Assembly: GCA_001310375.1 (NCBI GenBank)
Contig: BAXC01000010.1
Location: 1 to 63,966, forward strand
Direction of reading: 5' to 3'
Source of the DNA: Bacillus sp. JCM 19041
Lineage (GTDB): Bacteria; Bacillota; Bacilli; Bacillales; Bacillaceae_D
DNA length: 63,966 nucleotides
Position numbers and translations under genes: made by a program. Each line of letters starts with the position of its first letter. Within the stretch, counting starts at the first letter, position 1. Below, piece after piece: positions 18,458-27,973 of the stretch. The notes below the pieces were generated by a model that searched no databases, was not told the origin of the DNA, and saw only the letters and a program-made list of their open reading frames with translations.

Positions 18458-18778
18458 ATGATAAATGTAAAAGGACAAACCGTTGATAATCAAACAAGAT
18501 GTGTTCACTATCACACAGAAATAGACATCATTGCGATTAAATTTGCTTGTTGTAATGACTTCTATCCCTGCTATAAATGTCATGATGAAGCATGCAGCCA
18601 TGAACGAAAGCAATGGCCAAAGGAGCAGTTTGAGGAGCAGGCTATTTTGTGTGGGAATTGTCGTTCGCTGTTAACCATTTCTAATTACATGTGCACTGCA
18701 CATTGTCCATCATGTGAGCATCCATTTAATCCAAACTGTTCGTTCCATGCTCATTTGTATTTTGAACAATCACTTTAA
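18458..18778 (+). CDS. CHY zinc finger protein
   Basis: 106 residues rich in cysteine and histidine: CVHYHTEIDIIAIKFACC, YPCYKCHDEACSH, ILCGNCRSLLTIS, and CTAHCPSCEHPFNPNCSFH. The spacing is that of CHY-type zinc fingers (as in Hot13-like proteins), binding about three zinc ions. Bacterial function is unknown; a redox or metal role is possible. AAAGGA precedes ATG 18458. It begins just after the brnQ terminator. Confidence 0.85.
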   Translation: MINVKGQTVDNQTRCVHYHTEIDIIAIKFACCNDFYPCYKCHDEACSHERKQWPKEQFEEQAILCGNCRSLLTISNYMCTAHCPSCEHPFNPNCSFHAHLYFEQSL

Positions 18779-18838
18779 TCATTGGATTGTTTTTCCAAAC
18801 ATAGGTTAAGAGAGGATATTGTTTTAAGGGGGATAAAA

Positions 18839-19771
18839 ATGGCTCATAAAAAGTACGTATTGTTGTTTTGTGACCCAGGCATTGACGATGTTATTGCAAT
18901 CATGTATACACTGATGCATCCGCAATTGGAATTGGTCGGAATTGTAACGAGCTATGGCAATGTCACGAAAACGCAAGCAACGGAAAATGCAGCCTATGTG
19001 CTCCATTTGTCCAAGATGGCGCATATCCCTATTATTCCGGCGGCAAACACCTCGTTATCAACCCCATTTCAGCAGCCTTTTTCTGATATTCATGGGAGCG
19101 ATGGGTTAGGGTCATTTAAGCGTCCTCCTCATTCCCCAGGAAATATTCATCAATTCGATACAATTAGACAAATCGTTCATTATTATCAGGAAGAGCTTTT
19201 AATTGTCGAGTTAGGAAGAATGACAGCCCTTGCTTTTGCATTAAATTTATACAGAGAAGAGATGGCACAAGTAGGCGGTTATTACATAATGGGTGGAGCT
19301 TTTATGGTGCCCGGTAATCGAACAACGGTGGCGGAAGCAAACATCTATGAGGATCCAGTAGCAGCTGATTTTGTATTCACACATAGTAACCATGTTTGTA
19401 TTACTCCTTTAAACACAACAAATCAAGCGATCCTCCCTATTTCATTGATCAATAAATTAGCGAAACACCGGCAATTTGGTTTTTTAATAAAAGAGATGTT
19501 AGATTTTTACGGAGACTACTATAAAAAGATAAACCCTGGTATTTTAGGCGCTCCTATTCATGATGTCGTTCCTCTCATGCTTATCCATCAACCACAGTTG
19601 GTCCAATCTGTGGAGCGAGACATTACTGTTGTCACAGATGGAGTCGCAAAAGGACTGACGATTGCTGACTTTCGACCTTCGAGCAAGAAAGGAAAGCATA
19701 AGATCGCTATCGGACTTGACGAACAGGCTTTTATAGCTAATTTTGAAAGAGTAATGCTACCAAGTAACTAG
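18839..19771 (+). CDS. Nucleoside hydrolase (IunH family)
   Basis: 310 residues. N-terminal FCDPGIDDVIAIMY corresponds to the calcium-binding DxDPGxDDxxA motif, with cysteine replacing the first aspartate. NIYEDPVAADFVF and GAPIHDVVPLM match the later substrate and calcium ligands. It hydrolyses the N-glycosidic bond of ribonucleosides for salvage. The start ATG 18839 is chosen because AAGGGGGA precedes it; the frame is open 19 codons further upstream. The loss of the first metal aspartate might alter activity. Confidence 0.82.
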   Translation: MAHKKYVLLFCDPGIDDVIAIMYTLMHPQLELVGIVTSYGNVTKTQATENAAYVLHLSKMAHIPIIPAANTSLSTPFQQPFSDIHGSDGLGSFKRPPHSPGNIHQFDTIRQIVHYYQEELLIVELGRMTALAFALNLYREEMAQVGGYYIMGGAFMVPGNRTTVAEANIYEDPVAADFVFTHSNHVCITPLNTTNQAILPISLINKLAKHRQFGFLIKEMLDFYGDYYKKINPGILGAPIHDVVPLMLIHQPQLVQSVERDITVVTDGVAKGLTIADFRPSSKKGKHKIAIGLDEQAFIANFERVMLPSN

Positions 19772-19829
19772 TGAAAAGAGTGAAAATTTGTTATAATTAG
19801 TATAGATAATTTAAGGAAGGGTGATGTTT

Positions 19830-19931
19830 ATGTTAAATAAGGTGGATACTCTACAAATGGACGAAGTGAATCGAAAAAGGAGAGATTTTATTGATCAAAG
19901 GCAAAAGAATCGAATTAAGGCCAGCCTCTAA
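19830..19931 (+). CDS. Possible 33-residue small protein overlapping an acetyltransferase start
   Basis: AAGGAAGGG lies about 8 nt before ATG 19830. The frame encodes a charged peptide beginning MLNKVDTLQMDEVNRKRRD and stops at TAA 19929-19931, 40 bp inside the acetyltransferase in another frame. It could be a real small protein, or a coupling leader for the TTG-initiated gene that starts inside it. A TATAAT at 19792-19797 is 33 bp upstream. No family recognised. Confidence 0.35.
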   Translation: MLNKVDTLQMDEVNRKRRDFIDQRQKNRIKASL

Positions 19932-20439
19932 AGCTGATTGGCGAAGGCAAGCAGAGTGGAGAAATAATCCAGACTCAGCTAGATTAGCTGCGGGAACTGA
20001 GTCCCCGTTTTATAGCAATGTGACGATCGAGGAAGCAGAGACTATTTTTGATAAGAACGTGCTACCTGATCGAAAGACAGGTTGTTTATTTGCAATCTAT
20101 ATTGCAGAAACCAACGAACACATAGGGAATTGTGATTACCGCTCAGTAAATCTTGTAGCGAGAAGTGCAGAGGTTGGTATGATCATTGGTGACCCTAATG
20201 CCAGGGACAAAGGTTTCGGGACAGAGGCACTTACGCTTTTAATCCGCTTTTTATTTATGGAGTTGAACTTGCTTCGAATTCGGCTCGATACATGGAGTGG
20301 AAATGACCGGGCTCTACATTTGTATAAAAAATGCGGTTTTCAAGTGGAAGGTACCTTACGTAATGCCGAGTTTGTAAATGGAAGTTACTATGATCAAATT
20401 GTGATGGGCCTATTAAGAGAGGATGTATGTTCAGACTAA
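19891..20439 (+). CDS. GNAT acetyltransferase, RimJ/RimL type
   Basis: 182 residues. Typical beginning IELRPASKADW, acetyl-CoA loop region VGMIIGDPNARDKGFGTEAL, and the late NDRALHLYKKCGFQVEG motif of Acetyltransf_3 proteins. The start is TTG 19891, set by AAAAGGAGA 6 nt upstream. Substrate unknown; ribosomal-protein or small-molecule N-acetylation is possible. Confidence 0.85.
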   Translation: MIKGKRIELRPASKADWRRQAEWRNNPDSARLAAGTESPFYSNVTIEEAETIFDKNVLPDRKTGCLFAIYIAETNEHIGNCDYRSVNLVARSAEVGMIIGDPNARDKGFGTEALTLLIRFLFMELNLLRIRLDTWSGNDRALHLYKKCGFQVEGTLRNAEFVNGSYYDQIVMGLLREDVCSD

Positions 20440-20466
20440 AAAAGCGAGCCACGGCTCGCTTTTTAG
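20438..20466. terminator. Terminator between convergent genes
   Basis: AAAAAGCGAGC (20439-20449) pairs with GCTCGCTTTTT (20454-20464) around a short loop. It overlaps the acetyltransferase stop and can also end the minus-strand YycC/Nudix unit. Confidence 0.85.
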
Positions 20467-20468
20467 TC

Positions 20469-20612
20469 TTACTTGTCTTCTTTTTTGTTCTCGAGCTCTG
20501 CTAATTTTTGCATGAGGACATGCTGAGGCATGTGCATAATTTGTTCAATTGGCATGTTAAGAGATTTTGCTAATGTAACAGCTGTTTCAGCTGATATACG
20601 TAATGGAGGCAT
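20469..20612 (-). CDS. YycC-like small protein
   Basis: 47 residues beginning MPPLRISAETAVTLAKSL and containing EQIMHMPQHVLMQKLAELE, the pattern I recall for the short YycC family of Bacillus (from memory, not searched). AAAGGAG lies 7 nt before ATG 20612. Function unknown. It follows the Nudix gene by 4 bp and is probably cotranscribed with it. Confidence 0.75.
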   Translation of the reverse strand: MPPLRISAETAVTLAKSLNMPIEQIMHMPQHVLMQKLAELENKKEDK

Positions 20613-20616
20613 CGTC

Positions 20617-21249
20617 TTACTCCTTTCTTTCTTGAATCAATTCGTTGATTGCCAAGGCAATTTGCTGTAAAAAAGTGAGCGAATGCGGAACAAGATCCGT
20701 GAGTGATAAAGTGTTTTTATAGTGTTCTCTATAGCCATTTGTTTCAATAAATCCTTCTGCGGACATGTACGTTTGACTACGGAAACATAAAGCAAAAAAT
20801 TCTCGAAAAGGTACGCGTACAATGCCTGCGACTTCTTCTTCTTGTAAAGAGAATGCTTCAAACGGCAAGGATGCCGTATAGACATAGGTTGATGCAAACT
20901 CGCGATCAATGATTTTTACTTGATTTGGGATACAACGGAATTGACCAATAAAGTGAAGGTCAGATAAAAGAATAGAAATACCTAGTTCTTCTTTTATTTC
21001 GCGTATGCCGTCTTCTGTCTTTTCATGAGAAAGCAAGTGTCCAGCAGCTGTGATATCAAATAAAGAAGAGAACTCTTTTTTTGTATCGCTGCGGCGTTGT
21101 AAGTAGAGCATCGGCTCTTCAGCCGTATCATCAAGAATCCAGCAGTGGAATGTCTCATGCCATAACCCGTTGGTATGGGCTTTTTCTCTGTCCGCTGTTC
21201 CGATTGGCTGTTTGGCGCGGTTATAGATTGTTAGTACTTCGCTTTGCAT
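20617..21249 (-). CDS. Nudix hydrolase, YfcD/IDI-like
   Basis: 210 residues. The layout resembles YfcD-type proteins: N-terminal VLTIYNRAKQPIGTADRE, FHCWILDD, then the Nudix box AGHLLSHE...IREIKEELGI. The box is one residue shorter between its first glutamate and the RE pair than the classical pattern, as seen in isopentenyl-diphosphate-isomerase-like members. ATG 21249 is chosen over upstream ATGs because AAAGGAGC lies 6-8 nt before it. Confidence 0.82.
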   Translation of the reverse strand: MQSEVLTIYNRAKQPIGTADREKAHTNGLWHETFHCWILDDTAEEPMLYLQRRSDTKKEFSSLFDITAAGHLLSHEKTEDGIREIKEELGISILLSDLHFIGQFRCIPNQVKIIDREFASTYVYTASLPFEAFSLQEEEVAGIVRVPFREFFALCFRSQTYMSAEGFIETNGYREHYKNTLSLTDLVPHSLTFLQQIALAINELIQERKE

Positions 21250-21410
21250 AAAGAGCTCCTTTCGATGCCCCATCAGTATAGCATGGAACATGCAAGAGAA
21301 AATGGCAGAGCAATCAAAAGGAATGTAATTGTTCATATTATTATGTCATTAAGTTCGAGCAATTTGGTATGATAGAGGAAGTACAAGAACTGTGGCGGAG
21401 GTTGAAGGAA

Positions 21411-22076
21411 ATGAAACAGATTGTGTTGACCGCAGTAGAGAAAAGCTACGGTTTTGGAAAAAAGAAAACAAGCGTGTTAAAGCAAGTGAACTTAACTGTG
21501 CGGCATGGCGAATGTCTCGTCATTTATGGTGAAAGAGAATCAGGAAAAACAACATTACTTGAATTGCTTGCTGGTATAAAGGAAGTTGATGATGGTGAAA
21601 TCCAAGTCGGCACATGTGAATTGATGTTCGCAAGCAAAGAGGAGATAGCTAAACTTCGGCGGACGACTATTGGCATTTATTCACAAGAACATGTCCCGCT
21701 ATTAAGGGGCTTATCAGTAGCAGATAACCTAGAAATGATGCGTCAACTAAGCGGCAATAAACAAGCGTTTGAAGCGCAAAAACAAGCTGTGCAAACATTT
21801 GGTATCGAAACGCTGTTAGAACAAGAGGTTTCTACGCTTTCCTCTTATGAGAGGGAAGCAACTTTGTTTGCGCGCATGGTATTGTCGGAACCCGAGTTGT
21901 TACTCGTTGATGAACCACAGGAGGAAAAATTGCTACGCTTATTAATTGGTTATGCACGCTCAAAAAGACAAACATTAATTGCAGCAACGTCAAACAAAGA
22001 GTTAGTGACACTTTTCCCAGGCTTAGTTGCTCTTGATGGTGGACAAGTTGTTGAAGTGATGGGAGGACTCATGTGA
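21411..22076 (+). CDS. ABC transporter ATP-binding protein with degenerate signature
   Basis: 221 residues, MacB/LolD-like. Walker A is GERESGKTT and Walker B is LLLVDEP. The signature that should read LSGGQ is LSSYE, and the switch-histidine region reads AATSNKEL with no histidine. These changes would impair normal hydrolysis, or mark an asymmetric or non-canonical ATPase. ATG 21411 follows GTTGAAGGAA. It overlaps the permease start by 4 bp (GTGA/ATGTGA), so both form one transporter. Confidence 0.8.
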   Translation: MKQIVLTAVEKSYGFGKKKTSVLKQVNLTVRHGECLVIYGERESGKTTLLELLAGIKEVDDGEIQVGTCELMFASKEEIAKLRRTTIGIYSQEHVPLLRGLSVADNLEMMRQLSGNKQAFEAQKQAVQTFGIETLLEQEVSTLSSYEREATLFARMVLSEPELLLVDEPQEEKLLRLLIGYARSKRQTLIAATSNKELVTLFPGLVALDGGQVVEVMGGLM

Positions 22077-24221
22077 AGGGGAGAACGTTGTTACGCTTAT
22101 ATATAACGCGATTAAAGGAGAGGCAAAAATCAATCGTTTTTTGGTCTGTTAGTACGGTCTTTGCTGGCGCAATCTTTATTTTAGCTGTGCTTGTTGCGTA
22201 TCAGGCAAGTGCCTATTACGACCGATGGAATAAAGTACAGGATTCTGGAGCGTATGATTTTGTGTTGCGCAATGCCGATGAAGAAACGGTTGAATATGTG
22301 CAATCGAGGCGTGATACAACAATGGCATGGCTTGTTGGCGAACAAGAAACCTGGGAGAAAAAAGATGGGACGCCGATAACGGTGCGGCAATTGGATGCCC
22401 CTTTTTTTTTCGAAAGCGATTTTTATTTACATAAAGCAAATGGCCAAGCAAAGTAAATGAAATGGCGCTTGATTTTCAATTTGCTTTAGAAACGATGCCA
22501 GAGCTACTTTTTGGTGATAAAATCCATTTCGTACATGACGGAGTGGAGAAAGCCTATACTGTGACTGGTTTATATAGTGGGTACGGAGATGGGACAGAGG
22601 TGCTCGCATTAGGAGAAGTGTCCATAGGTGATCTTTATGTAGCAACTTCTAGCGAGGATGTGAAACAAACACAGGATGTCATAGCAGAACAGACAGGTCT
22701 TCGTCCAAAGGTAAATTATAATCATATGGAAACGGATTGGCTCCCTTATTATGAACAGAATCCTACTTTGAAAAGCACGATTTATGTCTTAATAGTTGCA
22801 CTTTTCTTGTTTACTGTTACGTGTACATACGCACTCGCCCGGCAAATCAAGCTGGCTTTACAAAATGATTACCTTACTTTATTGCGATTAGGGCTATCGC
22901 CACGTAAATATAAGCGAGATATGACTGTTTTAGGAACGATACTTGCGGTAGGTATTACCGGATTAAGTACAGGAGTGGGTTTCTTATTTTATCATTTCGT
23001 GGGAGTAGATGCGGTATTGTCGATCGATACATTACGTCAATCGTCTTATTATTTTGAGATTGGGACCATTCATCTGTTATTTCCCTCAACGATGCTTATG
23101 TTTGTTGCACTTTCTTTATTTGTTGTTTTTATGTTTATTCTTACGGTGGCGTTATCATCGAGAAAGAAAGTGAGGAAAGAGCGATCGCATATTAAACCAG
23201 CTGTTGTTGTCGTCTTATCTACTGTTTTCCTGTTGCTTGTCCAGGTAATCGATTCCGCAAACGGATATTTGAAGGAAGCAAATGGATCGCATGAGGTAGA
23301 AGAGGATTTTGTATATATCCAATTTTTGCGTGAAGACCAAGAGGACCTCATTATGGGAGAACTCCGTGAAAAACTGAATCGTTTTTGGAATTACATAATG
23401 CTGGCTATTATCACGTCCAACCTTTATCTAGTGAATCAAATGAGGATGAGCAATATCGGTATTGGGACTCGTTGGCGGTGATGGAAGTAAGTGAAGAAGA
23501 CTTGGATACGTTGTGGGAAGTGGTCAGTCCAAATGCAGTGAACAATAACAAACTCTCTTCTGGAGGTATGTTGCTTGCAAATATAAGTGGGGAGGATTTA
23601 ATAGAGGGAGAATGGGGAGCGCAAAAGTTAGAACTGGGAAGCCAATTCCAGCTTGCGCCATTAGAAGAGGAGACCACATTTAGTGATCAAATCTTCGAAG
23701 TGGAAGCAGTTGCAGAATTTCAAGGTAGTTATGCTTCACAAATGATAATTATTCCAGAAAATACGTTTGGTGCAGTTGAAGATGAGTGGAGTGAGATCGT
23801 TCTTTTTTCACTTGATCGAGATGCGGGAGGATTAAAAGCAGAGCTGTATCCACTCATATCTAAGTACCCGTATGTATTTGCTTATATTCCTAGTCAATAT
23901 GGGTTTGAATTATATGATGAACAAAAACAAAAGGAAAGCAAACTTGTATTTGTTGCTTTTATTCTTTCTCCTTTCCTACTAGTAGCGTCATTTATCCAGT
24001 TTTCGATAGGCTTTGCAAACGCTGGTCAACCAATGCGGTATCGAAGTCTATTGATTTTTGGAACGGCGGTCATTGCTAGTGTGACAGGGTGGTTGGCGAC
24101 AATTGCTATGGAAGGCGGCCCTGTTACATTGACTTTCTTATTCGGGCTGTTCACCTGTCTTTCTTTGGCTGGTTTTATTGGTTTAGCTACTTCTAAGTTT
24201 AAAAGAAAGAAAAACGAATAA
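22073..24221 (+). CDS. ABC transporter permease with large external domains (two frameshifts)
   Basis: About 716 residues after restoring bases at 22451-22454 and in T5 at 23382-23386. Order: one N-terminal membrane helix (VFWSVSTVFAGAIFILAVLV), an external domain of roughly 200 residues, a central group of about four helices, a second external domain, and a C-terminal group of three helices. This doubled FtsX-like layout resembles permeases of MacB/BceB/YxdM type. Start GTG 22073 overlaps the ATPase. The substrate is unknown; no adjacent sensor kinase suggests peptide-antibiotic resistance. Both frameshifts are single missing bases and restore continuous hydrophobic and external regions. Confidence 0.72.
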
Positions 24222-24239
24222 TTTGTTTAGGCTTCTTAT

Positions 24240-24288
24240 AGCTTGTCGACAAAGTCTCGTAAAAAGAGACCGTCAACAAGCTTTTTTA
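24240..24288 (+). terminator. Rho-independent terminator of the ABC unit
   Basis: AGCTTGT (24240-24246) pairs with ACAAGCT (24276-24282), with an inner GTCTC/GAGAC stem, then TTTTTATT. The GTTGTCGACAAAGTC-like sequence recurs at 41.40 kb. Confidence 0.75.
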
Positions 24289-24385
24289 TTGATAAGTGAT
24301 TTTTACTGCATTGTGTCGCTCCCGGCATACACTTCGCTTTCCGCGGGCTCATCTTCGTCCTATCGTCTGGAAGAAGCCCTTTAAG
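24285..24385 (+). repeat. Dispersed GC-rich repeat, copy B (internally deleted)
   Basis: TTATTGATAAGTGATTT leads into GTCGCTCCCGGCATACACTT and CGCTTTCCGCGGG, followed at once by CTCATCTTCGTCCTATC. The internal hairpin present at 13.0 and 48.0 kb is missing. It separates the ABC terminator from the end of ribD. Confidence 0.75.
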
Positions 24386-24405
24386 GCTCCTTCTTTTTTC
24401 TGTGT

Positions 24406-25492
24406 CTATTTATATAAAGGGTAAGCCGTTACTCTCCAATCGGGGCCAACTTGCTTAACTGTATCAATCTCTACATCAACAGCTTCCCCCATATCCTCAA
24501 TTCCTGTTCCTTCAAGAAAGGTTGGCGCACCTCGTCCACCGACAAGTTTTGGAGCGAAATAAATAAAGAACTTCTGGACGAGTTGTTCTTCTAAAAACGC
24601 TGCGTTTAATGTGCCACCAGCTTCAAGTAAGGCGGAAGAAATGGATTGTTTGTATAAGTAGGCAAGTACTTCGCGTACGGTGACTTGTTTCTGGCCAGTC
24701 GTGACAACAACACGGACCCCACGTTGTTCAAGAGAGGCACGTTTGCTTTCATTTGCTGGATTTGCTGTTGTGAAAATCCAAGTTGGTGCTTCTTTGTCGC
24801 AGAGACTTGTGCATCAAGGGGCGTGCGCAAATTGGAATCAACAATCACTCGAATCGGATTGCGTCCGTTTGGAATACGCGCTGTTAGTGCGGGATCATCT
24901 TTTAATACGGTTTCGACCCCAACTAAGATTGCTTGATGTTCTGTACGCAGTTGGTGAACTTCTTTGCGCGCTTCGGCGGAAGTGACCCATTTGCTGCTGC
25001 CCGTTTTCGTAGCAATTTTTCCATCTAAAGAGATCGCCGTCTTTAACGTGACAAAGGGAAGTTGATGGGTAATCGAATAATTAAAAACATCATTTAAGCG
25101 CAAAGACTCCTGTTCGCATATGCCCGTCTCAACAGAAATGCCTGCTTCTTCTAATAAGCGAACTCCATTTCCAGCAACAAGAGGGTTTGGATCAAGCGCT
25201 GCAATTACAACATGGCTGACGCCAGCTTCGATTAAGGCGAGTGCACAAGGGCCTGTCTTGCCAGTATGAGAACAAGGTTCTAAGGTGACATAAGCGGTGC
25301 TACCGGAAGCTTCTTCTCCAGCCATTCGGAGCGCATGCACTTCGGCGTGGGGACACCTGCTTTCAAGTGAGAGCCGATTCCAACAACACGCCCGTCCTTC
25401 ACAAGCACGCAGCCAACGGCAGGATTTGGGTCGGTTTGTCCGCGCATCATGCGCGCATTTTCCAAGGCTAATTGCATATATCTGCTATCCAT
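24406..25492 (-). CDS. ribD: Bifunctional riboflavin deaminase/reductase RibD (two frameshifts)
   Basis: About 362 residues after restoring bases in G4 at 25349-25352 and at 24792. N-terminal deaminase: DPNPAVGCVLVKDG, then HAEVHAL and PCSHTGKTGPCA, the zinc ligands. C-terminal reductase: TLKTAISLDGKIAT, SSKWVTS, LLEAGGTLNAAFLE. It carries out the second and third steps of riboflavin synthesis. It is not with ribE-ribBA-ribH here and no FMN riboswitch precedes it; its start overlaps the end of an SDR gene. ATG 25492 is preferred to ATG 25504, which is too close to AAGGA. It may be a stand-alone or second ribD. Confidence 0.88.
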
Positions 25493-26377
25493 CGTTATCC
25501 ACATCCTTAAAAGGGTATTGTACGTTCGTTAATTCCTCTGACACACGCCACAGTTTTTCGGCTGTATCTTTATCAAACAGCTTGTCTCCAATGGAATCGA
25601 CCACTGGCTCCCACGCCACGCTTTAAAACCATTTGGCCCGACCCATTCACCGCCGTGTAAGCTAGGATCGGTTGCCGCATAAATGGTTGGTTTAGCGCCA
25701 TCTGCGGTTGATTGGGTGACTAATGGGAGTAGCTGGCGAATAAACACACTCGTTTGTTTACCAGAACCTCGTGAAAGCAAATTTGTGTTAGCGAGGCCCG
25801 GATGAGCGGCAATACTAATCGTTGAAGCACCGGTTTTCGTTAAACGCAGTTGTAATTCTTTTGCAAATAGCCAGTTGGCATGTTTGCTTTGCCGGTAAAA
25901 AACCATTGGTTTGTACCTTTTGCTTCCATCAAGGTTATCGAAGTCGATAAATCCTTTAATTGCTGCGATGCTTGAGATGGTGACAACTCTGGATTGTGGT
26001 GTTCGAAGGAGCAGCGGTAATAATAAACCGGTTAAAGCAAAATGAGCGAGATGGTTTGTGCCAAATTGGAGTTCAAAGCCATCTTTTGTATAACGAAGTG
26101 GTGGAATCATCACACCAGCATTGTTAATTAAGCAATCAAGTGAAGTGTACCTTTCTTTTACTTGGTCGGCAAAGTGTTGAATGGATGCGAGCTCTGCGAA
26201 ATCAACTTCTAGAAAGACAATTGAACCGTATTGTTGCAATGCTTGAACAGCATCAGTGCCTTTGGTTTTATTTCTACCTGCCAAAACAACATGATAATCA
26301 TGCATTAACAGACCTTTTGCTGCTTCATATCCAATTCCACTTGTGCCGCCAGTAATGATCGCTGTTTTAAACTCCAT
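25485..26377 (-). CDS. Short-chain dehydrogenase/reductase (one frameshift)
   Basis: About 297 residues after one base is restored in the CCC at 25610-25612. Rossmann motif TGGTSGIGYEAAKG, NNAG in DCLINNAGVM, catalytic serine in VVTISSIAA, and YRQSKHAN for the YxxxK pair. It resembles the retinol-dehydrogenase-like group of SDRs. The restored tail (KLWRVSEELTN) ends at TAG 25487-25485, overlapping ribD by 8 bp. ATG 26377 has AAAAGGA about 9 nt upstream. Substrate unknown. Confidence 0.85.
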
Positions 26378-26439
26378 TAAAAAACATCCTTTTCTATTCA
26401 TGTTCAAAATAGGGTATGCTTGAGAGAGCGAGGTGCATG

Positions 26440-27879
26440 ATGACAAAAAAGACGTTTTCTTCGTACCCACTGGATGCTTCTATTCAGCGGGCTCTATCTT
26501 TATTACACTATACAAACCCTACAGACATTCAGCAACAAGTGCTACCTATCCTGCTTGAGAATGGAATGAAAGACTTAATCGCCCAATCACAAACGGGAAG
26601 TGGAAAGACAGCCGCATATGGAATACCTCTCTGCGAAATGGCAGATTGGGATGAAAATAAACCACAAGCGCTTGTGCTAACGCCCACTAGGGAATTAGCC
26701 GAGCAAGTGCGTGGCGATTTGACAGCAATTGGCCGTTTTAAGCGTCTGCAAGTGAGAGCATTGTACGGAAAACAGTCCTACGAGCGGCAGAAATTAGGGC
26801 TAAAACAAAAAAATCATATTGTAGTCGGTACGCCTGGTAGGGTTCTTGATCATTTACAAAAAGGAACGCTTCCAGTAGAAAAACTGCGGTATGTTGTTAT
26901 TGATGAAGCGGATGAATTATTCAATAAGGGGTTTCTTGATCAAGTAACGGCAATTCTTGATTTATTGCCTACAAAATACGAGACGATGCTGTTTTCTGCA
27001 ACGTTTCCACCTGAAATTAATGAGTTGATCAATGAGTATTTACATGAACCAAAGGTAATAAAAGGGGAAAGCGCAGTGGAGCTTCCTTCTGCGACTAGTC
27101 ATACCGTTATGTTCACAAAACGTAAGAAAGAACAACTGTTAGTGGATGTGCTCGCACATGAAAAGCCAGAGAATGCGCTTATTTTTTGTGAGACACAGGA
27201 TGAAGTCGATCGGATATTTCGGGCAGTTCAAAAAGAAATACCGCGGTCCGGCAAGCTTCATGGAGCCTTGCGACAAGAAGAACGTTTCGCGGTAATGGAT
27301 GCATTTAAAAGTGGGAAGACCCGTTATTTAATCGCAACAAACTTAGCTGCTAGAGGAATTGATGTTGCTCAAATGGAAATGGTCATTCAAATGAATGTGC
27401 CACCAGTAGCGGAAGAGTATGTTCATCGTACGGGACGCACAGGCCGAGCTGGAGCAAAAGGCAAGTCATTGCTGTTTGTTAGCGAAGAAGAAGCAGATCG
27501 GTTACCAGAAATTGAAGAGGCAATTGGGTATCCACTTGAGCGTCAAAGCGAACCTAGGTTAAGTCCAGCTGTAAGAAAAGCATTCCACGAGATGAAGAGC
27601 AATGCTCATGCCCAGTCCGATAGCAAACAAGCTGTTAATCAAGGGATCATGAAACTTTATTTTAATGGCGGCAAGCAAAAGAAATTACGGGCTGGGGACT
27701 TTGTTGGAACAATTACTAGTTTGCAGAATATCAGCGCTGATGATATCGGAATTATTACAGTTGAAAAGACATCTACTTTTATTGAGATTCTAAATGGAAA
27801 AGGTAGGCTAGTGCTTGAGCAAATGCGGAAAACGCCTGTAAAAGGAAAGCTCTTGAAAGTCCATCAAGCGAAAAAGTAA
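26440..27879 (+). CDS. dbpA: DEAD-box RNA helicase DbpA/YxiN
   Basis: About 479 residues. Helicase core: Q-motif region TDIQQQVLPIL, AQSQTGSGKTAA, PTRELAEQ, VIDEADELF (DEAD), SAT, and VHRTGRTGRAGA. The C-terminal 75 residues (KLYFNGGKQKKLRAGDFVG through IEILNGKGRLVLEQM) form the RRM-like domain that ties YxiN to 23S rRNA hairpin 92, so a role in 50S assembly is expected. The start is ambiguous between ATG 26437 and 26440; GAGG spacing favours 26440. It is divergent from the SDR gene. Confidence 0.92.
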   Translation: MTKKTFSSYPLDASIQRALSLLHYTNPTDIQQQVLPILLENGMKDLIAQSQTGSGKTAAYGIPLCEMADWDENKPQALVLTPTRELAEQVRGDLTAIGRFKRLQVRALYGKQSYERQKLGLKQKNHIVVGTPGRVLDHLQKGTLPVEKLRYVVIDEADELFNKGFLDQVTAILDLLPTKYETMLFSATFPPEINELINEYLHEPKVIKGESAVELPSATSHTVMFTKRKKEQLLVDVLAHEKPENALIFCETQDEVDRIFRAVQKEIPRSGKLHGALRQEERFAVMDAFKSGKTRYLIATNLAARGIDVAQMEMVIQMNVPPVAEEYVHRTGRTGRAGAKGKSLLFVSEEEADRLPEIEEAIGYPLERQSEPRLSPAVRKAFHEMKSNAHAQSDSKQAVNQGIMKLYFNGGKQKKLRAGDFVGTITSLQNISADDIGIITVEKTSTFIEILNGKGRLVLEQMRKTPVKGKLLKVHQAKK

Positions 27880-27937
27880 AGAAGATATTTAAAAAGTTTA
27901 CTATCCACATAATGAGATTGAGAACGAATAAAAGAGA

Positions 27938-27966
27938 CCACGCTGTATTCTATTCAGCGTGGCTTC
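27938..27966. terminator. Terminator between dbpA and racemase
   Basis: ACCACGCTG (27938-27946) pairs with CAGCGTGGC (27955-27963) with one terminal mismatch, followed by TTCTTCTT. It stands between convergent genes and may serve both. Confidence 0.75.
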
Positions 27967-27973
27967 TTCTTGA

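Noticed and set aside
25493-25620. FMN riboswitch before ribD
   Set aside because: The region is the coding end of the SDR gene and lacks the conserved RFN blocks.
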